From a virus, in the IMG/VR virus record IMGVR_UViG_3300043424_000354, positions 1 to 64,000 of that record: a DNA stretch of 64,000 nt. One strand, written 5' to 3'. Both the position numbers and the translations under genes were made by a program. Each line of letters starts with the position of its first letter. Positions within the stretch are counted from its first letter, which is position 1. Of this stretch, positions 7,729 through 15,186 are shown one piece after another. The notes beneath the pieces are model-generated. The model made no database searches. It saw only the letters and a list, made by a program, of their open reading frames with translations, and had not been told where the DNA came from.

Positions 7729-8226
7729 TTAGTCCTTCTTCTTTTTGGTTTTCTTGGTTTTATCACCAGATAAATCGATTATACCTGGAATATCGAGAGA
7801 AGTCAATAGAGAACTGGTCCCCATGTTATGTTGACCCCAATCAGGAAATGCTGCATGTTCTGTATTGAGAGTAATAGTTCCATCAAGTTCTGCTGTCTTA
7901 AACGTTACCGTGTTCAAACGATAACGATCGTCTTCATCGTCAACTGCCTCAGTATATTCCTTATCATGAACATACATCGCAATGATGGCATAATGGATAA
8001 CCTTCATGAGATCCTTGCGCCAGTCCTTGGGTGTTCCCTTGTGACCGTAACGCTGGGCATACTTCATGATGTTGCCAATGGTAAACCCTTCACCGTGACC
8101 GCCATCGATAATGAATTCAGTTGCCTGAAACTTATTCTGCGAGTAGTGCTCATCATAGGTGGAATTTACGTAGTCGGTGATCTGCCGAAGCAGATCACCC
8201 TCATTATATTTGTATTTAATTGTCAT
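7729..8226 (-). CDS. DUF3310-like protein
   Basis: 165 residues with the pattern of the phage DUF3310 family: DEHYSQNKFQATEFII near the N-terminus, FTIGNIMKYAQRYGHKG, then DLMKVIHYAIIAMYVHD. Proteins of this family are small helical phage proteins sometimes annotated as nucleotide-metabolism proteins; their reaction is not established here. The C-terminus is lysine-rich. It sits between gp45 and the CobS-like ATPase. Confidence 0.75.
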   Translation of the reverse strand: MTIKYKYNEGDLLRQITDYVNSTYDEHYSQNKFQATEFIIDGGHGEGFTIGNIMKYAQRYGHKGTPKDWRKDLMKVIHYAIIAMYVHDKEYTEAVDDEDDRYRLNTVTFKTAELDGTITLNTEHAAFPDWGQHNMGTSSLLTSLDIPGIIDLSGDKTKKTKKKKD

Positions 8227-8235
8227 TGTATCTCC

Positions 8236-9372
8236 TTAGAACGGGACTTCTTCATTAATGTGATTGAAGTAGGAATCATCATTGCTGGTAGTCTTATCTT
8301 CACCAGCATCAACCTTGTTGTAAAGGTCGAGGAAGGCAGACTTCGTGTCGCTATCAAAGCGATTGACGCAGAGTTCGATTGCCTTCGAACGCGAACCAAA
8401 CATGGCATAGGCATTGACGATGTGCTCAAGACGACGAGTCGAAACCAGTTCTTCAACGCCACCATCATAGAAGGTCTTACGGATAATATCCGCCCACGTG
8501 ACCAACTTATCGGCGAACTCGTCGTCGATCTTGTTCGCCTTCTCCATCTTGTTCAGAATAATCTGCTTCTCAATCTTGAGCGAAGGATATTCCTGCTCAA
8601 CGGTGATGGCAAAACGCTCAAGGAACGCATCGTCGAGGATCTGGGCAGACATAAACTTGCCATCGTCAGAACCACGACCCTTCGTGTTCGCCGTAGCGAT
8701 AACGTTGAAACCAGACTTCGGATAGATGGTCTCGCCAGTCTTCTTATTGAAGTATGGTTTACCTTCAAGGATCGCCTGAAGGCACATCATCTTGTTCGAA
8801 CCACGGTCGATTTCGTCGAGGATAAGGATCGCACCACGCTTCATGGCAGTGAGAACTGGACCTTCACGATAAACAACGTTACCGTCGACGAGGGTGTTAC
8901 CACCAATCAGATCGTCTTCATCAGTTTCGATAGAGATGTTAACACGCATACATTCGCGCTTCAACTTGGCGCAAACCTGCTCAATCATCGTGGTCTTACC
9001 GTTACCAGACAGACCAGAGATGAACGTCGGATAGAAAACCGCAGACTTGACAATCTTGGTAAGGTCGCGATAGAAACCGAACGGAACATAAGTCTGGTCG
9101 ACCGATGGAACAAGGTTCTCAACAGTGGTCTGCAACTTGGGTTGAATGACCATCTTAGGGGCAGTCGCAGCGACAGGGACAGCAGAAATGGTTGACATCA
9201 GCGGCGACAGGTCATACGAACCACGCTTGATCATACGATCGCGCTGGAAAATCCAGCCAGGATACTTCATACCGAGAGACTCGGCAGCGGCGACAACGTC
9301 GCGCTTACGGAAAACACCATTGTTGGTGTTGTTAGCGGAAAGGTACTCAATCAAAGTTTCACGGTTCGTCAT
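8236..9372 (-). CDS. cobS: MoxR/CobS-like AAA+ ATPase
   Basis: 378-residue AAA+ protein of the CobS/MoxR group, annotated cobS in many aquatic T4-like phages. The N-terminal part (1-65) looks like a small helical DNA- or protein-binding domain. Walker A SGNGKTT is near residue 122, Walker B ILILDEIDRG near 183, sensor 1 NVIATANTKG near 225 and an arginine-finger-type FLERFAIT near 245. CobS normally drives cobalt insertion into cobalamin together with CobT and CobN, but no CobN-like gene is present. Its neighbour is a VWA protein, so a MoxR-VWA remodelling pair is the more economical reading. It has its own early promoter. Confidence 0.85.
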   Translation of the reverse strand: MTNRETLIEYLSANNTNNGVFRKRDVVAAAESLGMKYPGWIFQRDRMIKRGSYDLSPLMSTISAVPVAATAPKMVIQPKLQTTVENLVPSVDQTYVPFGFYRDLTKIVKSAVFYPTFISGLSGNGKTTMIEQVCAKLKRECMRVNISIETDEDDLIGGNTLVDGNVVYREGPVLTAMKRGAILILDEIDRGSNKMMCLQAILEGKPYFNKKTGETIYPKSGFNVIATANTKGRGSDDGKFMSAQILDDAFLERFAITVEQEYPSLKIEKQIILNKMEKANKIDDEFADKLVTWADIIRKTFYDGGVEELVSTRRLEHIVNAYAMFGSRSKAIELCVNRFDSDTKSAFLDLYNKVDAGEDKTTSNDDSYFNHINEEVPF

Positions 9373-9405
9373 AAAAAATCCTCACATCACATCATAATAT
9401 AAAAC

Positions 9406-9434
9406 ATTCTACCTCGAAACGGTAGAAAAGTCAA
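9406..9434 (-). promoter_or_regulatory. sigma70-like promoter for the CobS-like gene
   Basis: TTGACT (9429-9434), 17 bases, TAGAAT (9406-9411) on the minus strand. The spacer contains CGTTTCGAGG, the same element found in the next promoter upstream. Confidence 0.75.
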
Positions 9435-9610
9435 GCCGCTTTTTCACCATAGAGATAAGAAAGATAACCAGCGATATAGGCATCAGAAGCGCCAACCATC
9501 ACGCGAAGCTGGGACACGATAAAATCAAGTTCAATAGACTCAACCCAACCACCCTCAAAATCTTCACGAGCAGTAGCGAAACCATCAGCGAACGAAGTAA
9601 AATCAGACAT
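9431..9610 (-). CDS. Small acidic hypothetical protein
   Basis: 59 residues from ATG 9610 (AAAGGA precedes it; an upstream in-frame ATG lacks a ribosome site). Sequence MSDFTSFADGFATAREDFEGG, helical and acidic, unknown family. It has its own strong promoter between the CobT-like and CobS-like genes, so it may be a regulator or adaptor of that pair; this is inference from position. Confidence 0.6.
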   Translation of the reverse strand: MSDFTSFADGFATAREDFEGGWVESIELDFIVSQLRVMVGASDAYIAGYLSYLYGEKAA

Positions 9611-9637
9611 CAAGAATTCCTTTCTCATCATATATAC

Positions 9638-9666
9638 ACTCTACCTCGAAACGAGAGAAATGTCAA
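9638..9666 (-). promoter_or_regulatory. sigma70-like promoter for the small gene at 9431-9610
   Basis: TTGACA (9661-9666), 17 bases, TAGAGT (9638-9643). It lies inside the inverted repeat at 9642-9688. Confidence 0.75.
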
Positions 9667-9688
9667 GCACTTTTTTCGTTTCGAGGTA
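9642..9688. repeat. 13-bp perfect inverted repeat around an early promoter
   Basis: TACCTCGAAACGA (9642-9654) and its exact complement TCGTTTCGAGGTA (9676-9688), 21 bases apart. One arm overlaps the -10 and spacer, the other is upstream of the -35. The TACCTCGAAAC core recurs at 9410-9420 in the CobS-like promoter. It is a candidate operator, or a hairpin ending the CobT-like transcript. Confidence 0.8.
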
Positions 9689-9696
9689 AAATAATT

Positions 9697-11952
9697 TTAA
9701 GCAACTGCCCGAATCATTTTTCCGAGCAGCACGCGATTGGTTTGCTTCTTGTTCTGGAACTTCTTAAATGCCTTGGTCAGTTCCTTAGCATCAGTCGCAT
9801 CTGTATCCAGAACATCGGCATCAATACCGAGTTCCTTACCACCAGGAACGAGGAAGCGATCGTCATAACCACCAGACTTGGTGACATGAAAATACTTACC
9901 CTTGCTCCATTCTTCCTTCCACTTGGTGGAGAAGTCAGCAGACTTATAGAGACGCTGGGCAAAGTACTTCGCATTGTAATCCACGATGAAGAAATTCATG
10001 GTGCGCGAACCAGTCGCCTTGCGATAGAGTTCGAGCAGTGCTTCCTGCATCTGGTTGCGCTGGTCATCATGATACTTGACAGTTACATTCGCACCAGTCT
10101 TGGCATCCGAAATAGTCAGGTTGCGTGCCGACCAGCGAGAATACTTACCACCAACCGTAACGTTGTCATCACCATCACCATCCGTCACAAACACAGTGCT
10201 GAGAACTTCAACACGATGCTTGTTACGGAACTGTTCAGCAATCGAACGAGCAAGAACAATCGATTCCTCGAGAGGAGTCGACGCAAGACCCATGAAATCA
10301 GGCAGACGATAGGTATTGCGAGTTTGGTAACGACGACGAGTTTCAAATGCCTCAGCGCACATCAACAGATTGCGAATCATCTGGTTGAACATACCAGCAG
10401 AGCAGTTGCTGCTCATAAACTGCAGAAGGAAGAATCCATGACGAGCAATGTCAATACTGCGGTCATCATTCGATGACTGGCGATTATCAATCATCTTACG
10501 GGCATTAGGATACGCATCAGATACCATGTTGTTGTTCGTGAAACCATAAACTTCGAAGGGGATACGAACCTTACGGCAGAACATCATCAACGTAACCAAC
10601 TGCTCAATCGAACCCTTCATGTTACCAGACATAGAACCAGACATGTCGAGGAACAGAAGCATACCATGGTTCTTACCATCAGGAACAACCGTGTTACGAG
10701 CAAACAGATCTTCGCTGATCTTGTGCGCCCAAACGCGATCAACATCAAGACGACCTGTCTTAGAGATCGATGCACGAGCAAACTGCGATGCCTTACGCTT
10801 CATTTCAAATTCCTGAACCATCAGGTTGATATACTTCTGGTTCTTATCGCGGAACTGAACGAACAGGTCGTTTGCTACAGCAACAGAGTCGAGTTGTTCG
10901 TGCGTCCACTGGTCCTTGTGAACGGTCGGTGCCATATTGTCAAGCAACCAATTCATCGGAACCACATAGTTACGAGGATCTACTTCGCGCAGAACACCAT
11001 ATTCATACGGACGCGATTCGCTATCGATGAAAGTATCTTCCATCTGGCGGAAGAACTGGTCGGTGATACCAGCAGGATCATCGCTGTAGGTTGGTTCGGC
11101 AGCAGTCGTCGAAGAACCTTTTTGCTTTTCACCCTGTGAGTCATCACCAGCACGTTCGGAATCAGCAGCATCATCCGACTTCTTTTCGCCAGCAGAGGCA
11201 GGAGATTTACCTTCACCCTTGTCATCGGCAGCATCGGCAGTTTCGTCAGACTTGTCATCGCTCTGCTGAGCATCCGACGAGGAAGGAGCAGAAACTTTAA
11301 CGTTGGTAGGTTCACCCTGACCATCACCATCGTCGTCACCGTCTTCTATAACACCCGACAGAGCATCCATCAGATCGTCAAGGTCAAACTCAGGTTCAGG
11401 TTCAGACTTCGCGAGTTCGTAGAGTTCGGCAGCGAGAGCAGCGACATCATCCCAAGTCTTCATCGCATCGATGCGAGCGATATATGGTTGCTCATCGTTC
11501 GAGAACTGAACGTTCAGGAAAGGACCAACCTTGTAGTGCAGATTGATACGGTCAATAAAACGGAGAGTGCTAAGGTCGCGACCCTTCACGCCGAAGAAGT
11601 TCTTGTCGAACAGTTCCTGATAACCAGTGAAGAAGTTCTTGCGGATACCAGGAAACTTGTCCTTGATCATACGCTCGATACGAGCATCTTCAAGGATGTT
11701 CAGATAGGACTTGATACCCATACCACGAGCATCGATCTCACCGTGCCAACCCTTGGCGGGAGTATAGAGTGCGTGACCAACTTCATGACCGATAAGCAGG
11801 TCATAAAGATCGTTCGACATATCTTTCCAGATAGGGAGGATGAGAGTACGGTTCTTGAGGTCGAAGGCAGCAGTCTGAACCTGCTGGTGTTCGACGCGAA
11901 GGTTCTCAGTGGCAAGCAACCGAGCGAGCGTAGATTTCTGGTTCGTATTCAT
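9697..11952 (-). CDS. cobT: CobT-like VWA protein with N-terminal HExxH metallopeptidase-like domain
   Basis: 751-residue protein. Residues 56-60 are HEVGH in LLIGHEVGHALYTPAKGW, followed by NILEDARIER with a possible third zinc-ligand Glu, as in zincin peptidases. From about 195 to 310 it is low-complexity and very acidic (Asp/Ser/Glu/Ala). From about residue 430 there is a VWA domain with the MIDAS DMSGSMSG and later FVTDGDGDD. CobT in cobaltochelatase has the acidic linker and VWA but not this peptidase-like head. With the CobS-like ATPase it forms an AAA+/VWA pair. The substrate is unknown; protein remodelling or proteolysis is inferred. It is preceded by an early promoter with the same architecture as that of the CobS-like gene. 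Confidence 0.82.
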   Translation of the reverse strand: MNTNQKSTLARLLATENLRVEHQQVQTAAFDLKNRTLILPIWKDMSNDLYDLLIGHEVGHALYTPAKGWHGEIDARGMGIKSYLNILEDARIERMIKDKFPGIRKNFFTGYQELFDKNFFGVKGRDLSTLRFIDRINLHYKVGPFLNVQFSNDEQPYIARIDAMKTWDDVAALAAELYELAKSEPEPEFDLDDLMDALSGVIEDGDDDGDGQGEPTNVKVSAPSSSDAQQSDDKSDETADAADDKGEGKSPASAGEKKSDDAADSERAGDDSQGEKQKGSSTTAAEPTYSDDPAGITDQFFRQMEDTFIDSESRPYEYGVLREVDPRNYVVPMNWLLDNMAPTVHKDQWTHEQLDSVAVANDLFVQFRDKNQKYINLMVQEFEMKRKASQFARASISKTGRLDVDRVWAHKISEDLFARNTVVPDGKNHGMLLFLDMSGSMSGNMKGSIEQLVTLMMFCRKVRIPFEVYGFTNNNMVSDAYPNARKMIDNRQSSNDDRSIDIARHGFFLLQFMSSNCSAGMFNQMIRNLLMCAEAFETRRRYQTRNTYRLPDFMGLASTPLEESIVLARSIAEQFRNKHRVEVLSTVFVTDGDGDDNVTVGGKYSRWSARNLTISDAKTGANVTVKYHDDQRNQMQEALLELYRKATGSRTMNFFIVDYNAKYFAQRLYKSADFSTKWKEEWSKGKYFHVTKSGGYDDRFLVPGGKELGIDADVLDTDATDAKELTKAFKKFQNKKQTNRVLLGKMIRAVA

Positions 11953-11982
11953 AACAGCACCTCATTCATAATCAATATAACC

Positions 11983-12011
11983 ACTCTACCCGATTTTGGC
12001 AGAAATGTCAA
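11983..12011 (-). promoter_or_regulatory. sigma70-like promoter for the CobT-like gene
   Basis: TTGACA (12006-12011), 17 bases, TAGAGT (11983-11988) on the minus strand, 31 bases before the ATG. Confidence 0.75.
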
Positions 12012-12015
12012 GCCG

Positions 12016-12738
12016 TTATTTTCGTGCAAGGTAATTATTTTTATGTTGCGTGATGTTTTTATATCCCATCTCACCTAGGAGATCGAATAATTTTAATCTT
12101 GTATTTTCAAACCACGACTCTTGCCAACACTCAAAAATAATTGGCGGGTAGTTATTTTCTTTCAGAGTTTCTTTTGCACCAAGCAAGACGTTCAATTCCA
12201 TACCCTCAACGTCAATCTTGATAACATCAATCTCACGGAAAGCATACTCATCAAGAGTCTTAACATCGTAGTGCGTTAGGAAATCCCACTTAGAAAATTT
12301 GCCTGTGGTTGTTTTACTTTTATACTGCTCAACACTAAAATTCAATGTCAATCCACCGATGTTAGCAGAAGTCCTGTAGTCAGGAACACCACCCATTAGT
12401 CGCATTGCCTTCTCAGCAAGACCATGATTATGAGACTCAACGTTGGTTAATGAATTCAGGAATACATTGGTATTGAATTGCTGAAACACAACTCTCTGCG
12501 GTTCAAATCCAATAAATCTTGCATCAGGATATTCTTTAGCAAGAGGAATAGAGAATGAACCCAGATTACAACCGATGTCTAGAACGACACCAGTTCGTAT
12601 AAACTGCCTTGCCAACTCTTGTGTTTGTTTTTCGAAGTGTCCATATTTACGTATGGAAGTCGAGATATAGTCTCGAGTTTTGAACAGAGCATAATGTATT
12701 CCGTTGTCAGTTGTGACAACTTCAATATCAGGAAGCAT
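12016..12738 (-). CDS. FkbM-family methyltransferase
   Basis: 240-residue SAM-dependent methyltransferase of the FkbM type. Motif I is VVLDIGCNLGSFSIPLAKEYP, then FIGFEPQRVVFQQF, and the FkbM-typical DVIKIDVEGMELNVLLGA and PIIFECWQES. FkbM enzymes methylate hydroxyl groups on sugars or polyketides; with several glycosyltransferase-like genes in this genome, methylation of a glycan is plausible but inferred. Its ATG overlaps the upstream stop (TGATG). Confidence 0.88.
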   Translation of the reverse strand: MLPDIEVVTTDNGIHYALFKTRDYISTSIRKYGHFEKQTQELARQFIRTGVVLDIGCNLGSFSIPLAKEYPDARFIGFEPQRVVFQQFNTNVFLNSLTNVESHNHGLAEKAMRLMGGVPDYRTSANIGGLTLNFSVEQYKSKTTTGKFSKWDFLTHYDVKTLDEYAFREIDVIKIDVEGMELNVLLGAKETLKENNYPPIIFECWQESWFENTRLKLFDLLGEMGYKNITQHKNNYLARK

Positions 12739-13067
12739 CAGTTGCAGCGAACAGTACGCTTTTCGTAGTAGTCGCCGTAGCGGTCATAACCACTGCTGAT
12801 AACTTCGCGACAGTAAGAACGACGATAGTGATAATCATATTCACGATCGTAGACTTCGCGTTCAACATTCCGATCTTCGGTTCGCTTGCTGCTTGCTGCA
12901 GCACCAAGTATAAATGCGCCTACACCGATGGCGATTGCCTCACCAGTGCTAATACGCGAGTGATGTCCGCGACCCTGACCACCACGGTCACGGTGCTTTG
13001 CTTCGGCAGCAACAGGAGTGGCAAGAACACTAACAGCAATAAGACCTGAAACAATTTTCTTCAACAT
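12738..13067 (-). CDS. Exported small protein with glycine-zipper segment
   Basis: 109 residues. An N-terminal signal peptide (KKIVSGLIAVSVLATPVAAEA) with AEA cleavage precedes a His/Arg/Gly-rich stretch, a glycine-spaced hydrophobic segment (GEAIAIGVGAFILGAAAS) and a Tyr/Arg-rich tail with two cysteines. Such glycine-zipper lipobox-free proteins are usually bacterial envelope proteins, so this may be a host-derived gene. Function unknown; periplasmic or outer-membrane action is inferred. Confidence 0.7.
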   Translation of the reverse strand: MLKKIVSGLIAVSVLATPVAAEAKHRDRGGQGRGHHSRISTGEAIAIGVGAFILGAAASSKRTEDRNVEREVYDREYDYHYRRSYCREVISSGYDRYGDYYEKRTVRCN

Positions 13068-13079
13068 ACTTCTTCTCCT

Positions 13080-13685
13080 TTAATAACGAGTCATCGTGCC
13101 ATCATGATGGGCAAGATATGCTTCAAACTTCACATTAGGGTATTCTGATGAGAGGCCCTTCAGCATTTCCAGATTTGATACAGCATCGTCGAACAGGCGA
13201 ACACGAGAGTATTTACCTGTATCGAGATATTGTTTGATGTAGATTTTCTTACCCTCAGCAGAGTTGGCAGCATTGAGATTACCAGCACGGTGAACGTGGA
13301 TATCGTCAATGTCAATACCTTGCTTACGGAAGGTGTCTAGGAACATGTCACGGTCATCGAAGTCAGCGCGAGCAGTGATGACAATCATCTTGCTGCCCTT
13401 CGCCTTGACGTTCTTGTGAATTGCGATTAGTTTACGGATCGCCTTAGCAATCGGTTCGGAGGTGTCGCGGAAGTGGCGAGCATCTCGGAATTCTCGGAAG
13501 TCGTAGGACTCACCAGCACCCAACTTGTAGGTGTTAAATTCTTGGTTTGAAAGTTTACGAACGATTTCGCCACCCTTCATTACATAGATGAGTGCTTTTG
13601 TGTTGAAGAGGGTCTCGTCAATATCCCAAATGGTCAGGCCAGCACCCTCTTCGCGTTCGAACAAATAATCTTTAAAACCAATCAT
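13080..13685 (-). CDS. HAD-superfamily phosphatase-like protein
   Basis: 201 residues. Motif 1 is TIWDIDETLFNT with nucleophile D21 and D23, motif 2 is the MIVITARAD segment, and VRLFDDAVSNLE gives the acidic motif 4. This resembles the phosphatase half of phage polynucleotide kinases and related HAD proteins common in aquatic T4-like phages; no kinase domain is present. Substrate unknown. It has its own early promoter and is the first gene of the run down to the CobT-like gene. Confidence 0.82.
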   Translation of the reverse strand: MIGFKDYLFEREEGAGLTIWDIDETLFNTKALIYVMKGGEIVRKLSNQEFNTYKLGAGESYDFREFRDARHFRDTSEPIAKAIRKLIAIHKNVKAKGSKMIVITARADFDDRDMFLDTFRKQGIDIDDIHVHRAGNLNAANSAEGKKIYIKQYLDTGKYSRVRLFDDAVSNLEMLKGLSSEYPNVKFEAYLAHHDGTMTRY

Positions 13686-13691
13686 AGAATC

Positions 13692-13720
13692 AATATACCT
13701 GCTTTTTCTGAAAAAGTCAA
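13692..13720 (-). promoter_or_regulatory. sigma70-like promoter for the HAD gene
   Basis: TTGACT (13715-13720), 17 bases, TATATT (13692-13697) on the minus strand, directly before the HAD gene. Confidence 0.75.
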
Positions 13721-13726
13721 GCCTAT

Positions 13727-14329
13727 TTATTCATCTGTGGTTTTTTTCCTGCGCTTTTTTGGTTGTTCAGGTTCTTCTTCCTTGCTCTGCGCCCCAACAC
13801 GGTGCTCAAGACGCTTCGCAACTTCTTCGGCATCCAACCAGATGTCCTTGTTATCAAGCATCGACTTGATTTCTTCAGTCGTTAGGAAGTCCTTATAGAA
13901 GGAGGTGAACAGTTTCTCAGACCAAGAACGGAAGTGCGTAATCTGGTCATACATTTCACCACCCTTACCAATAGTTCCGCTTGAGTAGTTATGGAACATG
14001 AACATGGTATGGTCAGAGAGTTCGTAGCGATCGCCGCTGAGGAAAACCAGAGTAGCAGCACTCATGCAAATACCCTCGACGGAGCAGACAATAGTCGCAT
14101 TCGATTCTTGGATTGCGCGAACCAACTGCATAGCAGAGAATAGGTCGCCGCCTTCGCTGTTAATACGAATGTAAATTATATCGGTCTCACCTGCTGCTCG
14201 GAGGATTTGAAACCATTCAACATATTCTTCTGCGGGTTTAATCTCACCACACAGATAGAACGTCACTGCAGTCGCTACAGGTTGCGTAAAGAATTTTGGT
14301 TTTTGAGGAGCATGATCATACTCGTTCAT
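13727..14329 (-). CDS. clpP: ClpP-like serine protease
   Basis: 200 residues from ATG 14329. The ClpP fold signatures are present: IRINSEGGDLFSAMQLV (oxyanion glycines 60-61), the nucleophile S90 in EGICMSAATLVFL, His113 in FMFHNYSSG and Asp166 in DIWLDAEEV, so the triad looks complete. The C-terminus is Lys/Glu-rich. In phages such enzymes often act as prohead or general proteases; because gp21 is also encoded, this one more likely serves takeover or protein quality control. Its start overlaps the upstream gene by 14 bases, and the HAD promoter lies just past its stop. Confidence 0.88.
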   Translation of the reverse strand: MNEYDHAPQKPKFFTQPVATAVTFYLCGEIKPAEEYVEWFQILRAAGETDIIYIRINSEGGDLFSAMQLVRAIQESNATIVCSVEGICMSAATLVFLSGDRYELSDHTMFMFHNYSSGTIGKGGEMYDQITHFRSWSEKLFTSFYKDFLTTEEIKSMLDNKDIWLDAEEVAKRLEHRVGAQSKEEEPEQPKKRRKKTTDE

Positions 14330-14690
14330 AATATCTCGTGATCGCGGTGATCTTGTCAATTTGGTTATCAATGATTGGTGTCCTATTCGGCCAGTGGATG
14401 TATTCCTTTTCAGGATTTTTCATCAAATTATAAAGGAGAGGCAGAATTAGATCTTCTACCTGTTTTAGTTTTTCAGAGACTTCCATTTCTACAAGTCTCT
14501 TGTGCTCTGCGATAAGACCAGATTGGTCAGACGTTAGTAGTCTTGCTTCGAGATCATAGAGTTTTGCCATGATCTCATCTTTCAGGTCACCCGCATCTAT
14601 AGTCTGGGAACTATATGGTTCTGGAACGTGAATTACTGTTTCGGTTGGATCCTCAAATGTGAATCCGAAATCATAGGTTGTGTTGGACAT
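14316..14690 (-). CDS. Hypothetical protein between ClpP and deformylase
   Basis: 124 residues, overlapping both neighbours (20 bases with the deformylase gene, 14 with clpP). Acidic N-terminus (FGFTFEDPTETVIHVPEP), then a helical region likely forming a coiled coil (KLYDLEARLL to KLKQVEDLILPLLYNLM). No family is recognised; it occupies a position common to conserved unknowns of aquatic T4-like phages. Confidence 0.65.
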   Translation of the reverse strand: MSNTTYDFGFTFEDPTETVIHVPEPYSSQTIDAGDLKDEIMAKLYDLEARLLTSDQSGLIAEHKRLVEMEVSEKLKQVEDLILPLLYNLMKNPEKEYIHWPNRTPIIDNQIDKITAITRYYERV

Positions 14691-15186
14691 ATTTCCTAAT
14701 ATACCTCTTTGCTCGTTTGTTTAAAGACTTTAGTGCCATATCGAGTTTCAACTGAGATACATGATCAGAAAAATTCAAACCTTCCATGTGATCAAACTCA
14801 TGCTGTGCGATTCTTGCCTGCAGTCCAATGAAAGTTTCAACGACATGAGTTCCGTCGACTTTCTGATAAGAAAGCGTAACTTCCTTTGGTCGTTTAACAG
14901 ACAACCACAATCCAGGATATGACAAGCATCCCTCCTTTGCAAGTTCCGTTTCCTTTGATACGGAGATTACTTTGGGATTAAAAATATTCTTACGATTGGT
15001 GTCATCACTTCCCATAACAAAAACCTTGGCATCGATACCCACCTGATTGGCGGAAAGACCAAGTCCTTGGAGACGACGACATTCATCCCACAATGTATCA
15101 GCAAGTTCCTGAGCATTCTGTTTTTCAAAATCAAAAGCAGTCGGGATATTACGCAACTGCGGATCTGTAAATTTAAGTAGTTCCAT
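14671..15186 (-). CDS. def: Peptide deformylase
   Basis: 171-residue metalloenzyme removing the N-formyl group from nascent proteins. All three motifs are present: GLGLSANQ (41-48), EGCLS (85-89, zinc ligand C87) and HEFDH (129-133, zinc ligands H129 and H133, catalytic E130). Phage deformylases are known from marine T4-like viruses, where they may favour turnover or maturation of phage or host organelle-type proteins. TAATG junction with the gp46 stop, so co-translated with gp46. Confidence 0.96.
   Translation of the reverse strand: MELLKFTDPQLRNIPTAFDFEKQNAQELADTLWDECRRLQGLGLSANQVGIDAKVFVMGSDDTNRKNIFNPKVISVSKETELAKEGCLSYPGLWLSVKRPKEVTLSYQKVDGTHVVETFIGLQARIAQHEFDHMEGLNFSDHVSQLKLDMALKSLNKRAKRYIRKYVQHNL

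Noticed and set aside
7828-9195. 455-codon plus-strand open frame
   Set aside because: Antisense to the DUF3310-like gene and the CobS-like gene; the residue pattern has no recognisable motif and the minus-strand frames carry clear signatures.
8236-11952. Cobalamin biosynthesis operon
   Set aside because: No CobN or other cobalamin gene is present and the VWA protein has a zincin-like head; similarity to CobS/CobT is not evidence for cobalt chelation.
11488-12078. Plus-strand open frame of 196 codons
   Set aside because: Antisense to the CobT-like gene, its promoter and part of the FkbM gene; no ribosome site or motif seen.
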